The translations under genes were made by a program, and so were the position numbers. This document shows, one piece after another, positions 25,932 through 34,317 of a DNA stretch of 64,000 nt (positions are counted from its first letter, which is position 1; each line of letters begins with the position of its first letter). The notes under the pieces were generated by a model. That model had not been told where the DNA came from, did no database searches, and saw only the letters and a list, made by a program, of their open reading frames with translations. The stretch comes from Paraburkholderia caledonica NBRC 102488 (lineage in GTDB: Bacteria > Pseudomonadota > Gammaproteobacteria > Burkholderiales > Burkholderiaceae): contig NZ_BAYE01000014.1 in assembly GCF_000685095.1 (NCBI RefSeq), positions 1 to 64,000 on the forward strand. Direction: 5' to 3'.

Positions 25932-26082
25932 CGAAACACACCGTTCATTTATCCAACTGCCTGTATTCATTTCGACGATTGACCTGTTCGTACGCCGTTG
26001 ATCGCGTGCGGACCCGTTAGAAGTTCTTTCCGCGAGTGTATGCAGGTCCTACCAAGCTTTCGTACAAGAAAAGGAAATAGCC

Positions 26083-27114
26083 ATGTCTGAACAGGTCAAT
26101 ACGCGGCGGCGCCGTCTGCTCGGCACGACGGTCGCAGGCATCAGCCTGATGGAACTCGGTTTGAGCGGACTCGCGCACGCGCAGACGAGCGGCACGAAAT
26201 CCGGAACGGGCGCCACGTCGTTCGAGAACTTACGGCAGATCAACGCCGGCACGCTGAACATCGGATACGCGGAAACAGGCCCGCAAAACGGCCCCGTCGT
26301 CATTCTGGTGCACGGTTGGCCGTACGACATCTATAGCTACGTGGAAGTCGCGCCGTTACTGGCCGCGGCCGGCTACCGCGTGATCGTGCCGTACCTGCGC
26401 GGCTACGGCTCGACGCGCATTCTCTCGGCGGATACGCCGCGCAACGGCCAGCAGGCGGTTATCGCGGTCGACATCATCAACCTGATGGACGCGCTGAAGA
26501 TCGACAAGGCCATTTTCGGCGGCTTCGACTGGGGCGCGCGCACCGTGAACATCATCGCGGCACTGTGGCCGGAGCGCTGCAAGGCGATGGTGTCGGTGAG
26601 CGGTTATCTGATTGGCAGTCAGGAAGCCAATAAAGCGCCGCTGCCGCCGAAAGCGGAACTTGCCTGGTGGTATCAGTTCTACTTCGCGACCGAGCGCGGC
26701 GTAGCCGGCTACGACGCAAACCGTCACGAGTTCAACAAGCTGATCTGGCATACGGCCTCGCCGAAATGGAATTTCGACGACGCGACGTACGAACGCACGG
26801 CGGCATCGTTCGTCAATCCCGATCACGTCGCGATCGTGATTCACAACTACCGCTGGCGTCTCGGCCTCGCGTCCGGCGAACCGAAATACGACGACCTGGA
26901 GAAGCGCCTCGCGATGGGTCCGACCATCTCCGTGCCGACCATCACGATGGAAGGCGACGCCAACGGCGCGCCGCATCCGGAGCCGTCGGCCTACGCGAAG
27001 AAGTTCACAGGCAAGTACGCGCATCGCAACATCGGCGGCGGCGTGGGGCATAACCTGCCGCAGGAAGCGCCGAAAGCTTTCGCCGACGCCGTCATCGACG
27101 TCGCCCGTTTCTGA
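26083..27114 (+). CDS. Tat-exported alpha/beta hydrolase (epoxide hydrolase/dehalogenase-like)
   Basis: The 343-residue protein opens with a twin-arginine-type signal (TRRRRLLGTTVAGI, cleavage near AHA-Q, residue 33). The alpha/beta hydrolase fold shows the oxyanion motif LVHGWPYD, an aspartate nucleophile D149 in GGFDWGART and the catalytic histidine in GGGVGHNLPQ. An aspartate nucleophile points to epoxide hydrolase or haloalkane dehalogenase chemistry. It follows DUF4148 protein 1 by 151 bases and is 22 bases before the P460 gene, so an operon is likely. Substrate unknown. Confidence 0.88.
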   Translation: MSEQVNTRRRRLLGTTVAGISLMELGLSGLAHAQTSGTKSGTGATSFENLRQINAGTLNIGYAETGPQNGPVVILVHGWPYDIYSYVEVAPLLAAAGYRVIVPYLRGYGSTRILSADTPRNGQQAVIAVDIINLMDALKIDKAIFGGFDWGARTVNIIAALWPERCKAMVSVSGYLIGSQEANKAPLPPKAELAWWYQFYFATERGVAGYDANRHEFNKLIWHTASPKWNFDDATYERTAASFVNPDHVAIVIHNYRWRLGLASGEPKYDDLEKRLAMGPTISVPTITMEGDANGAPHPEPSAYAKKFTGKYAHRNIGGGVGHNLPQEAPKAFADAVIDVARF

Positions 27115-27136
27115 GCGGACGAACGGGAGACACGCA

Positions 27137-27646
27137 ATGCGAAAGATCCGGCTTGCACAGGTTGCGCTAAATGCGGCGCTCCTGCTTGGCACGGTGGGAA
27201 ATCATGCGCTGGCGGAGCCTGCGAAGTCAGCGCCCTCGCCAATCTACGGGGTGACGATTCCCGATGGCTACCGCAAGTGGCAGATGATTGCGCCTGCGGA
27301 AGAGGCCGCGCCGCTCGACGAACTGCGCGTGGTGCTTGGTAATCCCGCCGCGATCAAGGCAATCGAGAAGTCGACGTTGCCGTATCCCGACGGTACCATC
27401 CTGGTCAAGCTTGCGTACAAGCGCAAGCAGTCGCCCGAGTTCGCGACGGCGACCATCCCCGGAGAGCCCACTACCGTGCAGGTGATGGTCAAGGACTCGC
27501 GCCGTTATGCGTCAACAGGAGGCTGGGGTTTCGGGCGTTTCGTCAACGGACAGCCGGTTGACGCCGCGCAGCACGAGACTTGCTTCGCGTGTCACGCGGC
27601 GAAGGTCAAGGATCGCGATTATGTGTTCACGCGATTTGCGCCGTAG
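27137..27646 (+). CDS. Periplasmic cytochrome P460 family protein
   Basis: The 169-residue protein has a signal peptide (ending about LAEP, residue 27) and a P460-type domain with YGVTIPDGYRKWQMIAP and VQVMVKDSRRYASTGGWGFG. The C-terminus holds the c-type heme motif CFACHAAKVKDRDYVFTRF, with the family's second-shell segment after CxxCH. P460 proteins oxidise hydroxylamine or react with nitric oxide in the periplasm. It is the last gene of the DUF4148/hydrolase unit and ends just before a strong hairpin. The pairing with a hydrolase is unusual. Confidence 0.88.
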   Translation: MRKIRLAQVALNAALLLGTVGNHALAEPAKSAPSPIYGVTIPDGYRKWQMIAPAEEAAPLDELRVVLGNPAAIKAIEKSTLPYPDGTILVKLAYKRKQSPEFATATIPGEPTTVQVMVKDSRRYASTGGWGFGRFVNGQPVDAAQHETCFACHAAKVKDRDYVFTRFAP

Positions 27647-27691
27647 CCGAGGCGGCGCGCGCAGTGGATGCGTCTGAGTGTTTCAGAAGGG

Positions 27692-27727
27692 CGGGCCGCA
27701 GCGATGCGAAAACATCGCTGCGGCCCG
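27692..27727. terminator. Bidirectional terminator hairpin
   Basis: A perfect 15-bp stem (CGGGCCGCAGCGATG, 27692-27706, with its complement at 27713-27727) and a 6-base loop lies between the convergent P460 and TetR genes. Confidence 0.75.
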
Positions 27728-27755
27728 TTCGAACGTTACGGCGTTCTTCGCTCCG

Positions 27756-28343
27756 CTATGAGCGCACGGCGAGCCGCTCGACCGCGAATTTCGCAAGGCG
27801 TCGCAGCGCAGCCGGCGTCATGCCTGCGCGTGCATTCAACTGAATGCTTTGCATGGTGCTGCCGATGAACAGCGCCACTTCTTCCGTGTTCATTTGCGGA
27901 TCGATCTCGCCGTCGCGCTGCGCCTGTTCGATGCGAGCGAGCAAGTGCTGCTTCAGGCGCTTCGCACCTGCTGCGCGGATCGCAACGAGATCGGCATCGC
28001 TTGCGCCGAACTCGGCGGCGCTGTTCACGCCCATGCAACCGTTTGCGCGCTCGGCGGCGTCGGCCGCAATCGCGCCAAGCAACATCGCCTTGATGCCGGC
28101 TAGTGCCGACGCGCCGCGTGTGAGCCGCTCGACGTGGGCCGAGATGCTGTGCTGCTGATAACGGTCGAGCGCTTCCAGGTAGAGCTTGCGCTTGTCGCCG
28201 AATGCGTTGTACAGACTTTGCCGGCCAATTTCCATGGCCGCGAGCAGGTCGTCCGTGGACGTCGCCGAGTAACCCTTGGACCAGAACACGCGCATGGCGC
28301 GATCCAGCGCTTCGTCCCGATCGAATTCACGTGGTCTCACCAT
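27756..28343 (-). CDS. TetR-family transcriptional regulator
   Basis: The 195-residue protein has a typical TetR N-terminal domain: ALDRAMRVFWSKGYSATSTD followed by DLLAAMEIGRQSLYNAFGDK and KLYLEALDRY. The C-terminal ligand domain includes NGCMGVNSAAEFGASDAD, of the TetR_C_16/AcrR type common in YbiH-like regulators. It is convergent with the P460 gene and 64 bases from the LysR gene on the same strand, with no obvious own target. Ligand unknown. Confidence 0.9.
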   Translation of the reverse strand: MVRPREFDRDEALDRAMRVFWSKGYSATSTDDLLAAMEIGRQSLYNAFGDKRKLYLEALDRYQQHSISAHVERLTRGASALAGIKAMLLGAIAADAAERANGCMGVNSAAEFGASDADLVAIRAAGAKRLKQHLLARIEQAQRDGEIDPQMNTEEVALFIGSTMQSIQLNARAGMTPAALRRLAKFAVERLAVRS

Positions 28344-28406
28344 ATCTTCAGCCTGGTAGTTGTGGACTGAGCAATCAATAAAAAAGTTTCGCCGTATGTG
28401 CTGCGG

Positions 28407-29375
28407 CTAGCCGCCGCTTGCGCGGCTGGATGCCCGTTTTTGCGGTTTGTGTCTCTGTGCGTTTCCGCGTGCGAACATCGGCATGCGTTCCTCGATCCAT
28501 TTCAACAGTTCGAGCGGGCCGGCGGCGAGCGGCCGGTCGGCTTTGACCAGCACTCTAGCCTGTGCGCTTTCAAAGAGCGGATGGGCGACCGGAACGGTGG
28601 TGAACTCGTCGCTGGCGAGTTCGCGGTATGCGGCGAATGCTCCGATCAACGTCATGAAATTCTCCGCCGTGACGAAGCGCTTGAGGGCGCTCAACGAGTT
28701 GGTGGTCAAAGTGGGGCGGATCGACACGTTCGCGGCCACCTGCGCCATCGACACGACATGACCGATGCCGAACGTAGACGGCATGAGCGCGAGCGGATAG
28801 GCCTGCAGATCCTCGAGACGCGCCGGGCCGCCACGTTTGACCAGAGGATGGTCTTTTCTCAGCAGCAGCACAACCGGCTGCGCGGAACTCGCCCGATACG
28901 CGATGCGCGCGTGCGGCGGTGGATTATAGGCGAGACCGATGTGGGCGCGATTCTCCGCGACCTCGTCGAGGATCGCGTCTACCGCCAGCATCGTCATGCT
29001 GACTTCCAGACCGGGATAGCACGTGCAGAACGGCGCCAGCACGTCGTCGACGAAGGTATCGACGAAACCTTCGCTGACGGCCAGTTGAATTTGCCCGGTG
29101 CGCAGACCCCTCAGCGCGTGCAGCTGGTCTTCGAGCTTCTCCTGTTGCGAGCGGTAGCCGCGCCAGAACTCGAGCAGATGCATGGCGGCTTCGGTCGGCT
29201 TGACGCCGCGCGCCTGGCGCTCGAACAGTACGGCACCCAGTTCGTCTTCGAGCAGCTTGATCTGCCGCGTGATGACCGACGGCGACGTGTTGATGTGTTC
29301 GGCGGCTCCGCGAATCGTGCCGTGACTGAGCACCTCGTGGAAATAGCGTAGCCGCTGCTGGTTGATTTCTCGCAT
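28407..29375 (-). CDS. LysR-family transcriptional regulator
   Basis: The helix-turn-helix near the N-terminus reads INQQRLRYFHEVLSHGTIRG, then AAEHINTSPSVITRQIKLLE and DELGAVLFERQARGVKPTEA. I use ATG 29375, which places the HTH at residue 3 as in most LysR proteins; ATG 29408 is also in frame. It is divergent from an MFS permease and M81 peptidase pair, so it most likely controls them in response to their substrate. The C-terminal tail after residue 300 is basic and variable. Confidence 0.9.
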   Translation of the reverse strand: MREINQQRLRYFHEVLSHGTIRGAAEHINTSPSVITRQIKLLEDELGAVLFERQARGVKPTEAAMHLLEFWRGYRSQQEKLEDQLHALRGLRTGQIQLAVSEGFVDTFVDDVLAPFCTCYPGLEVSMTMLAVDAILDEVAENRAHIGLAYNPPPHARIAYRASSAQPVVLLLRKDHPLVKRGGPARLEDLQAYPLALMPSTFGIGHVVSMAQVAANVSIRPTLTTNSLSALKRFVTAENFMTLIGAFAAYRELASDEFTTVPVAHPLFESAQARVLVKADRPLAAGPLELLKWIEERMPMFARGNAQRHKPQKRASSRASGG

Positions 29376-29536
29376 TTGATCGCTCCGACCGCCGGACCTT
29401 TCGCTCACCGCAGGTTTGGTGAGTGTTGCCCATAAGACAACGATATGTGAACTTAGTTGCTCTTGCTAGTCCGTTTTTGCGCTGCCACCATCGACTCAAC
29501 CCCTGCAACTGGCCAGCAAGGCATACGGAGACAACC

Positions 29537-30826
29537 ATGTCCGCAATCCATCCCTCGGCCGCCGGCGATCCCGCCGCCGCGCTCTACAGCAAGCTTAACT
29601 GGCGGCTGCTGCCGTTCCTTGTGGCCTGCTACATGTTCGCCTATCTCGACCGCGTCAACGTCGGCTTCGCGAAATTGCAGATGCAGTCCGACCTCGGTTT
29701 CTCCGACGCCGCATATGGCGTGGGCGCGGGCATTTTCTTCATCGGCTATGTGTTGTTCGAATTGCCGAGCAATCTGATGCTGCCGAAAGTCGGCGCTCGC
29801 AAGACGTTCAGCCGCATTCTGGTGCTGTGGGGTATCACGTCGGCGTGCATGCTGTTCGTGCGAAGCGTGCCGGCGTTTTACGCGATGCGCTTTTTGCTGG
29901 GCGTCTTCGAAGCGGGCTTCGCGCCGGGCATGATCTATTACCTGTCGTGCTGGTACGGTCCGGCGCGCATGGCGCGCGCCATTGCGTTGGTGTTCGTTGC
30001 GGGCCCGCTGGGCGGCATTGTCGGCGGACCGGTGTCGGCGTGGCTGATGACGAGCCTCGCCGGCGTCGGCGGGCTCGCCGGCTGGCAATGGATGTTCCTC
30101 GTGGAGGGTCTGCCGTGCATCGTGCTGGGCCTGCTGACGCTGCGCGTGATATCCGATCGGCCCGCCGATGCGCGCTGGCTCGATGACGGCGAAAAAGCAC
30201 TGCTCAACGGCGAAACGGCGCCGACCCAGCATCGCGCGGATTCGTTCAAGGCGGTGCTGAAAAGCCCGCGAGTTTATGTGCTCGCGCTCGCGTACTTCAG
30301 CGTCATCTTTCCGATCTACGCGATCAGTTTCTGGCTGCCCACGTTGCTCAAGGAGCAAGGCGTGACGGATACGGTGCGCCTTGGCTGGTACACGGCCATT
30401 CCCTACGTGGCGGCTGCCGTCTGCATGTATCTCGCAGGCCGCAGTTCCGACCGTTTCGGCGAGCGCCGCTATCACTGCGCGATTCCCGCACTGGGCGCCG
30501 CGGTTTGCCTGATCTCCACGGTCTTTGCCGACGGCAATCTCCCGCTCACGCTTCTCGCACTGACGCTGGGCACCGCGTGCTTGTGGATGGCTTACACGGT
30601 GTTCTGGGCTATTCCGTCGCAGCTCGTCGAAGGGACGGCGGCGGCGGGCGGCATCGCGCTCATCAATACCGTTGGACTGTCGGGCGGCTTCTGGGGGCCG
30701 GCGGTGGTCGGCTGGACCAAGGCGGGGACCGGCGGCATGCATGCGGGGCTTCTCGTCATGGCGTGCGCCGCCGCGCTGGCCGCCATTCTGATCCTGAAGG
30801 GCAAGTTGACGATGAAACAGCAATAG
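29537..30826 (+). CDS. MFS transporter, anion:cation symporter type
   Basis: The 429-residue protein has 12 predicted helices and the ACS-family features LNWRLLPFLVACYMFAYLDR with VNVGFAKLQMQSDLGFSDA, ending the second helix with FELPSNLMLPKVGARK. This family imports organic anions such as phthalate, tartrate, hexuronate or 4-hydroxyphenylacetate. CGGAG precedes ATG 29537. The next gene encodes an M81 peptidase-like amidohydrolase, and the divergent LysR gene likely controls both. A role in uptake of an amide or small peptide acid is inferred. Confidence 0.88.
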   Translation: MSAIHPSAAGDPAAALYSKLNWRLLPFLVACYMFAYLDRVNVGFAKLQMQSDLGFSDAAYGVGAGIFFIGYVLFELPSNLMLPKVGARKTFSRILVLWGITSACMLFVRSVPAFYAMRFLLGVFEAGFAPGMIYYLSCWYGPARMARAIALVFVAGPLGGIVGGPVSAWLMTSLAGVGGLAGWQWMFLVEGLPCIVLGLLTLRVISDRPADARWLDDGEKALLNGETAPTQHRADSFKAVLKSPRVYVLALAYFSVIFPIYAISFWLPTLLKEQGVTDTVRLGWYTAIPYVAAAVCMYLAGRSSDRFGERRYHCAIPALGAAVCLISTVFADGNLPLTLLALTLGTACLWMAYTVFWAIPSQLVEGTAAAGGIALINTVGLSGGFWGPAVVGWTKAGTGGMHAGLLVMACAAALAAILILKGKLTMKQQ

Positions 30827-30944
30827 CCGCTTCACAGCGGGCTTCGCAGATATATATCGCGACATCACAGATAGGTATCCGAATTAATTGGTAAGTGCTG
30901 CGTCGTGCTGTGGCGCAGCAGTGAAACACATCAAGGTGAACCAC

Positions 30945-32453
30945 ATGAAAATCCTGATTGCCGGTTTCCAGCATGAAACCAATACGTTCGCGCCGACCAA
31001 GGCGTCTTATGAGAGCTTCGTCCAGGGCGAAGGCTTCCCGCCGATGGTTCGCGGCGCGGACGTGTTTAACCTGCGCGACGTCAACGTGCCGATCGGCGGC
31101 TTCATCAAGGTCATGGAAGCGAACGGCCGCGAACTGAAGCCGGTGATCTGGGCGGGCGCGAGCGCGTCGGCACATGTCACCACGGATGCGTTCGAGCGGA
31201 TCGGCGGCGAGATCATCGCGGCCGTCGAGCAATGCGGCTTCGACGCGATCTATCTGGACCTGCACGGCGCAATGGTGACCGAGCAGCACGACGACGGCGA
31301 GGGCGAGTTGCTCGAACGCGTCCGGCGGATCGTCGGCGATCGCATGCCCGTGGTCGTATCGCTCGATCTGCATGCCAACGTCACGGCCCGCATGTTCGCT
31401 CATGCGAGTGCGCTCGTCGCGTACCGCACGTATCCGCACGTCGACATGGCGGAAACCGGCGAGCGCGCCGCGCGGATTCTCGAAGATCTGATGTGGGAGC
31501 AGCGCCCGTTGCATTGCGCGGTACGCCGGGTTCCTTTTCTGATTCCGGTGAACGGCATGTGCACGCTCGTCGAGCCGGCGAACGACATGTACCGCATGCT
31601 CGCCGATCTCGAGAAGCGCCCGGTCGTATCGGTATCGTTCGCACCCGGCTTCCCGGCGGCGGATTTCCCTGAATGCGGTCCGACTATCTGGGCCTATTCG
31701 TTCGACGAAGACGCGGCAACGCAGGCCGCCGACGCATTGTTTGCCAGGATCGTCGGCGAGGAAGCGCGCTGGGACGTGCCGTTTCTCTCACCTGACGAAG
31801 CCGCGCTCGAAGCGATTCGCGTGAGCGCATCCGCATCGCGCCCGGTCATCATCGCCGACACGCAGGACAACCCGGGCGTGGGCGGCGACTCGAACACGAT
31901 GGGCATGGTGCGCGCGCTGTTGCGTAACGGCGCGAAGGATGCGGCGGTCGGCGTGATCTGGGACGCACAGGCGGCGGCCGCGGCACATCGCGCGGGCGTC
32001 GGGGCGCGCATTGCGCTGCGGCTCGGCGGCGGTGCCGGCGTGGAGGGCGATGCGCCGCTCGAAGCCGAGTTCGAAGTCGAGCACCTGTCGGACGGACGCT
32101 TCCGTTTCGACGGGCCGATGCTCAACGGCATGGAAGGCGAGCTGGGTCCGGTCGCGTGCCTGCGAATTGAAGGCGTGCGGATCGCGGTGAGCTCCGTGAA
32201 AATGCAGGTCTTCGACCGCAATCTGTTCCGCGTGGCGGGCATTGAACCCGAGCGAATGAAGATTCTGGTCAACAAGAGTTCTGTCCATTTCCGCGCAGAT
32301 TTCGAAGCGATCGCAGAGGCGATTCTCGTCGCCAAAGCGCCGGGCCCGATGGCCGCCGATCCGGCGGATCTGCCGTGGACGCATCTCGATCCGGAAATGC
32401 GGGTGCGGCCACTCGGTCCGTCGTTCAGTGATTTCAATACGGTAGCCGGCTGA
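30945..32453 (+). CDS. M81-family metallopeptidase (MlrC-like)
   Basis: The 502-residue protein from ATG 30945 (AAGGTG ribosome-binding site) begins MKILIAGFQHETNTFAPTKA, the hallmark of the M81/MlrC family. Further motifs are YLDLHGAMVTEQHDDGEGEL, SLDLHANVTARM and AYRTYPHVDMAETGERAA, which supply the metal-binding His/Asp/Glu residues, plus DTQDNPGVGGDSNTMGM. MlrC hydrolyses linear microcystin peptides; most family members act on unknown small amides. No signal peptide, so cytoplasmic. It follows the MFS gene and probably acts on the imported compound. Confidence 0.92.
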   Translation: MKILIAGFQHETNTFAPTKASYESFVQGEGFPPMVRGADVFNLRDVNVPIGGFIKVMEANGRELKPVIWAGASASAHVTTDAFERIGGEIIAAVEQCGFDAIYLDLHGAMVTEQHDDGEGELLERVRRIVGDRMPVVVSLDLHANVTARMFAHASALVAYRTYPHVDMAETGERAARILEDLMWEQRPLHCAVRRVPFLIPVNGMCTLVEPANDMYRMLADLEKRPVVSVSFAPGFPAADFPECGPTIWAYSFDEDAATQAADALFARIVGEEARWDVPFLSPDEAALEAIRVSASASRPVIIADTQDNPGVGGDSNTMGMVRALLRNGAKDAAVGVIWDAQAAAAAHRAGVGARIALRLGGGAGVEGDAPLEAEFEVEHLSDGRFRFDGPMLNGMEGELGPVACLRIEGVRIAVSSVKMQVFDRNLFRVAGIEPERMKILVNKSSVHFRADFEAIAEAILVAKAPGPMAADPADLPWTHLDPEMRVRPLGPSFSDFNTVAG

Positions 32454-32470
32454 TTCGCTTCACTGCGTCT

Positions 32471-32548
32471 TTGTATCGCAGTGTATCCAGGCCGTGCCCC
32501 GATAAACACGCTTGCATTAAACGGGTTCGCGAAAACATTCCAGATACG
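32471..32548 (+). promoter_or_regulatory. 78-bp promoter-like module, copy E (DUF4148 and hydrolase)
   Basis: TTGTATCGCAGTGTATCC at the start (GTATC repeated with a 10-base period), TTGCAT at offsets 42-47, and AAACATTCCAGATACG at the end. It is the most divergent full copy but keeps every offset. It ends 145 bases before DUF4148 protein 2. Confidence 0.6.
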
Positions 32549-32692
32549 TCGGCGGGTTCAAATGTCGTCACGCAAGGTTGATTCGCAACACTGCGCCCGA
32601 TTCGGGTGACACGCTAGCTCGCAGATATGGGCTGCAGAGTGTTTCAACCGAACTTCTGACCTTTGAATGCCGTCGTTTTCTGGAGAAAGCTC

Positions 32693-33028
32693 ATGAAATT
32701 CGTTCAATCCCTTCTCGTTGCAGCACTCGTTGCCGTCCCCGCTGTTTCGTTCGCCCAGTCGAGTCACGCGGTGACGCGCGCCGAGGTGCGCGCGGAACTC
32801 GTCCAGTTGCAGAAGGCGGGCTACAACCCGGCCAGCGACAGCACGCAATATCCGAAGAACATCGAAGCCGCTGAAGCGCGCGTTGCCGCGCAGAACGCTT
32901 CGGCCGCCGCGGCATATGGCGGCGTCGTGCAAAGCCGTTCGGCTGCGGGGTCGCGCGCACAGACGACCGGCGCATCGGCGCCGCAGCAGGGCGTGGTCGG
33001 TCTCGGCCGGATCTACGCGCACTCGTGA
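32693..33028 (+). CDS. Exported DUF4148 protein 2
   Basis: The 111-residue protein starts at ATG 32693 with GGAG nearby. A signal peptide (MKFVQSLLVAALVAVPAVSF, cut about SFA-QS) precedes the DUF4148 core VTRAEVRAELVQLQKAGYNP and YPKNIEAAEARVAAQ. The tail ends GLGRIYAHS, parallel to GLGPIYAKP in protein 1. The two are clear paralogues with conserved signal, core and C-terminal motif. It sits behind module copy E and 84 bases before an exported alpha/beta hydrolase. No biochemical role is known. Confidence 0.88.
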   Translation: MKFVQSLLVAALVAVPAVSFAQSSHAVTRAEVRAELVQLQKAGYNPASDSTQYPKNIEAAEARVAAQNASAAAAYGGVVQSRSAAGSRAQTTGASAPQQGVVGLGRIYAHS

Positions 33029-33112
33029 TTTACGCGGCGGCGCGCGTTCGCCGCGCGTCGTCTGCGCAATAGTTCAATCAACGTCAACTCCTTTCTGCCG
33101 GAAGAAAAATCA

Positions 33113-33892
33113 ATGACCAGGCTTCTCAAGAAATTCGTCGGTTCCGCGCTGCTGCTCGGCGGACTGTTCGCGCTGCAAGCATCGCACGCGGTGCCGCCGC
33201 AGGACCTGAAGGGCAAGAACATCGTGCTGGTGCACGGCGCATTCGCCGACGGTTCAAGTTGGGAGAAAGTGATTCCGCTGCTCGAAGCGCGCGGGGCGCA
33301 CGTGGTCGCAGTGCAAAATCCACTGAGCTCGCTGGCCGACGACGTTGCCGCGACGAAACGCGTGATCGAGCAGCAAAACGGACCTGTGGTTCTGGTCGGC
33401 CATTCGTGGGCAGGCGTGGTAATCAGCGAGGCGGGCAACGAAGACAAGGTGAAAAACCTGGTCTACGTGGCGGCGTTCGCGCCTGATAGCGGTCAATCGA
33501 TCGAAGACATCACGAAAGGCAAGCCGGCGCCCGTGTGGGCGAGCGAATTGCAAAAAGACTCGGCCGGCTATCTGACGCTGTCGACCAAAGCGGTGCTCGA
33601 AGATTTCGCGCAAGACGTGCCTTTGCCGCAGCGCCGTGTGATCGCCGCAACGCAAGGTCCGTGGGCTTCGGCATGTATCGGCGAGAAGGTCACGAAAGCA
33701 GCGTGGCATGACAAGCCGTCGTACTTTGTGGTGACCGAACGCGACCGCATGATCGATCCTGGCCTGCAAAAGACGATGGCGAAGAACATCGGCGCGCACG
33801 TCACGTTGGCGAATGCAAGCCACGTCGCGATGGTCAGCCAGCCGAAGCTTGTCGCCGACACGATCATCGCCGCAGCGAACGCCGCGCAATAA
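33113..33892 (+). CDS. Exported alpha/beta hydrolase with serine nucleophile
   Basis: The 259-residue protein has a Sec signal (MTRLLKKFVGSALLLGGLFA, cut about residue 26) and an EstC/RutD-like alpha/beta hydrolase fold: IVLVHGAFADGSSW for the oxyanion hole, nucleophile S98 in VLVGHSWAG, and a late histidine in NASHVAMVSQP with the acid in TERDRMIDP. It differs from the other two exported hydrolases of the window in using serine rather than aspartate, so it is an esterase-like enzyme. It follows DUF4148 protein 2 behind module copy E and ends before a strong terminator. Confidence 0.9.
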   Translation: MTRLLKKFVGSALLLGGLFALQASHAVPPQDLKGKNIVLVHGAFADGSSWEKVIPLLEARGAHVVAVQNPLSSLADDVAATKRVIEQQNGPVVLVGHSWAGVVISEAGNEDKVKNLVYVAAFAPDSGQSIEDITKGKPAPVWASELQKDSAGYLTLSTKAVLEDFAQDVPLPQRRVIAATQGPWASACIGEKVTKAAWHDKPSYFVVTERDRMIDPGLQKTMAKNIGAHVTLANASHVAMVSQPKLVADTIIAAANAAQ

Positions 33893-33941
33893 GCGGCAAT
33901 AAGCGGCAAAACAGCAGCAAACTCGCTGCGAGCTTCATCAG

Positions 33942-33976
33942 TTATTCGCCCGCTTACCACGTGAGCGGGCGAATAA
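33942..33976. terminator. Bidirectional terminator hairpin
   Basis: TTATTCGCCCGCT (33942-33954) and AGCGGGCGAATAA (33964-33976) form a perfect 13-bp stem with a 9-base loop, followed by ACTTTTG on the plus strand. It lies between the convergent hydrolase and 110-residue protein genes. Confidence 0.8.
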
Positions 33977-33984
33977 ACTTTTGT

Positions 33985-34317
33985 TCAAACCGACACGTTA
34001 ATCTGTTGTCCAGACGCTTTCTGTTGTTGCATCTCTTGCTGTGCCTCCATCTCCTTCTTCAGCATTTCCCGGACTTTCGCCATAACCTTCTCGCGCTCTT
34101 CCGGCGACATCTTCTTCAGTTCTTCTTCTGTGACTCCCAGCTTCGCGAGGATCATTTTTTCCATGCGCTCGCCGGGCGTGCCGTTCACATAATCGGTGAG
34201 TTCGGCCAATAGCGACTGGAACGACGGCTTATTGCTGCTGCTCGCGCCGACCGACGTCGAGCCCGAATTCGCAGATGTACCGGCGACGCTATTCACTTTC
34301 GAAAAATCGATGGTCAT
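33985..34317 (-). CDS. Unrecognised 110-residue charged helical protein
   Basis: The N-terminal third is rich in Ser, Asn and Thr (SVAGTSANSGSTSVGASSSN). The rest is strongly helical and charged: ERMEKMILAKLGVTEEELKK followed by MSPEEREKVMAKVREMLKKE and a Gln/Glu-rich end. No signal peptide, membrane helix or known domain is visible. The gene ends at a good terminator and has a long upstream region with palindromes. A soluble, possibly self-associating protein is likely. The Ser-rich start is compatible with type III secretion, but no hrpII box precedes it. Confidence 0.65.
   Translation of the reverse strand: MTIDFSKVNSVAGTSANSGSTSVGASSSNKPSFQSLLAELTDYVNGTPGERMEKMILAKLGVTEEELKKMSPEEREKVMAKVREMLKKEMEAQQEMQQQKASGQQINVSV

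Noticed and set aside
28398..29351. 317-codon plus-strand frame opposite the LysR gene
   Set aside because: Antisense shadow of a clear LysR protein.
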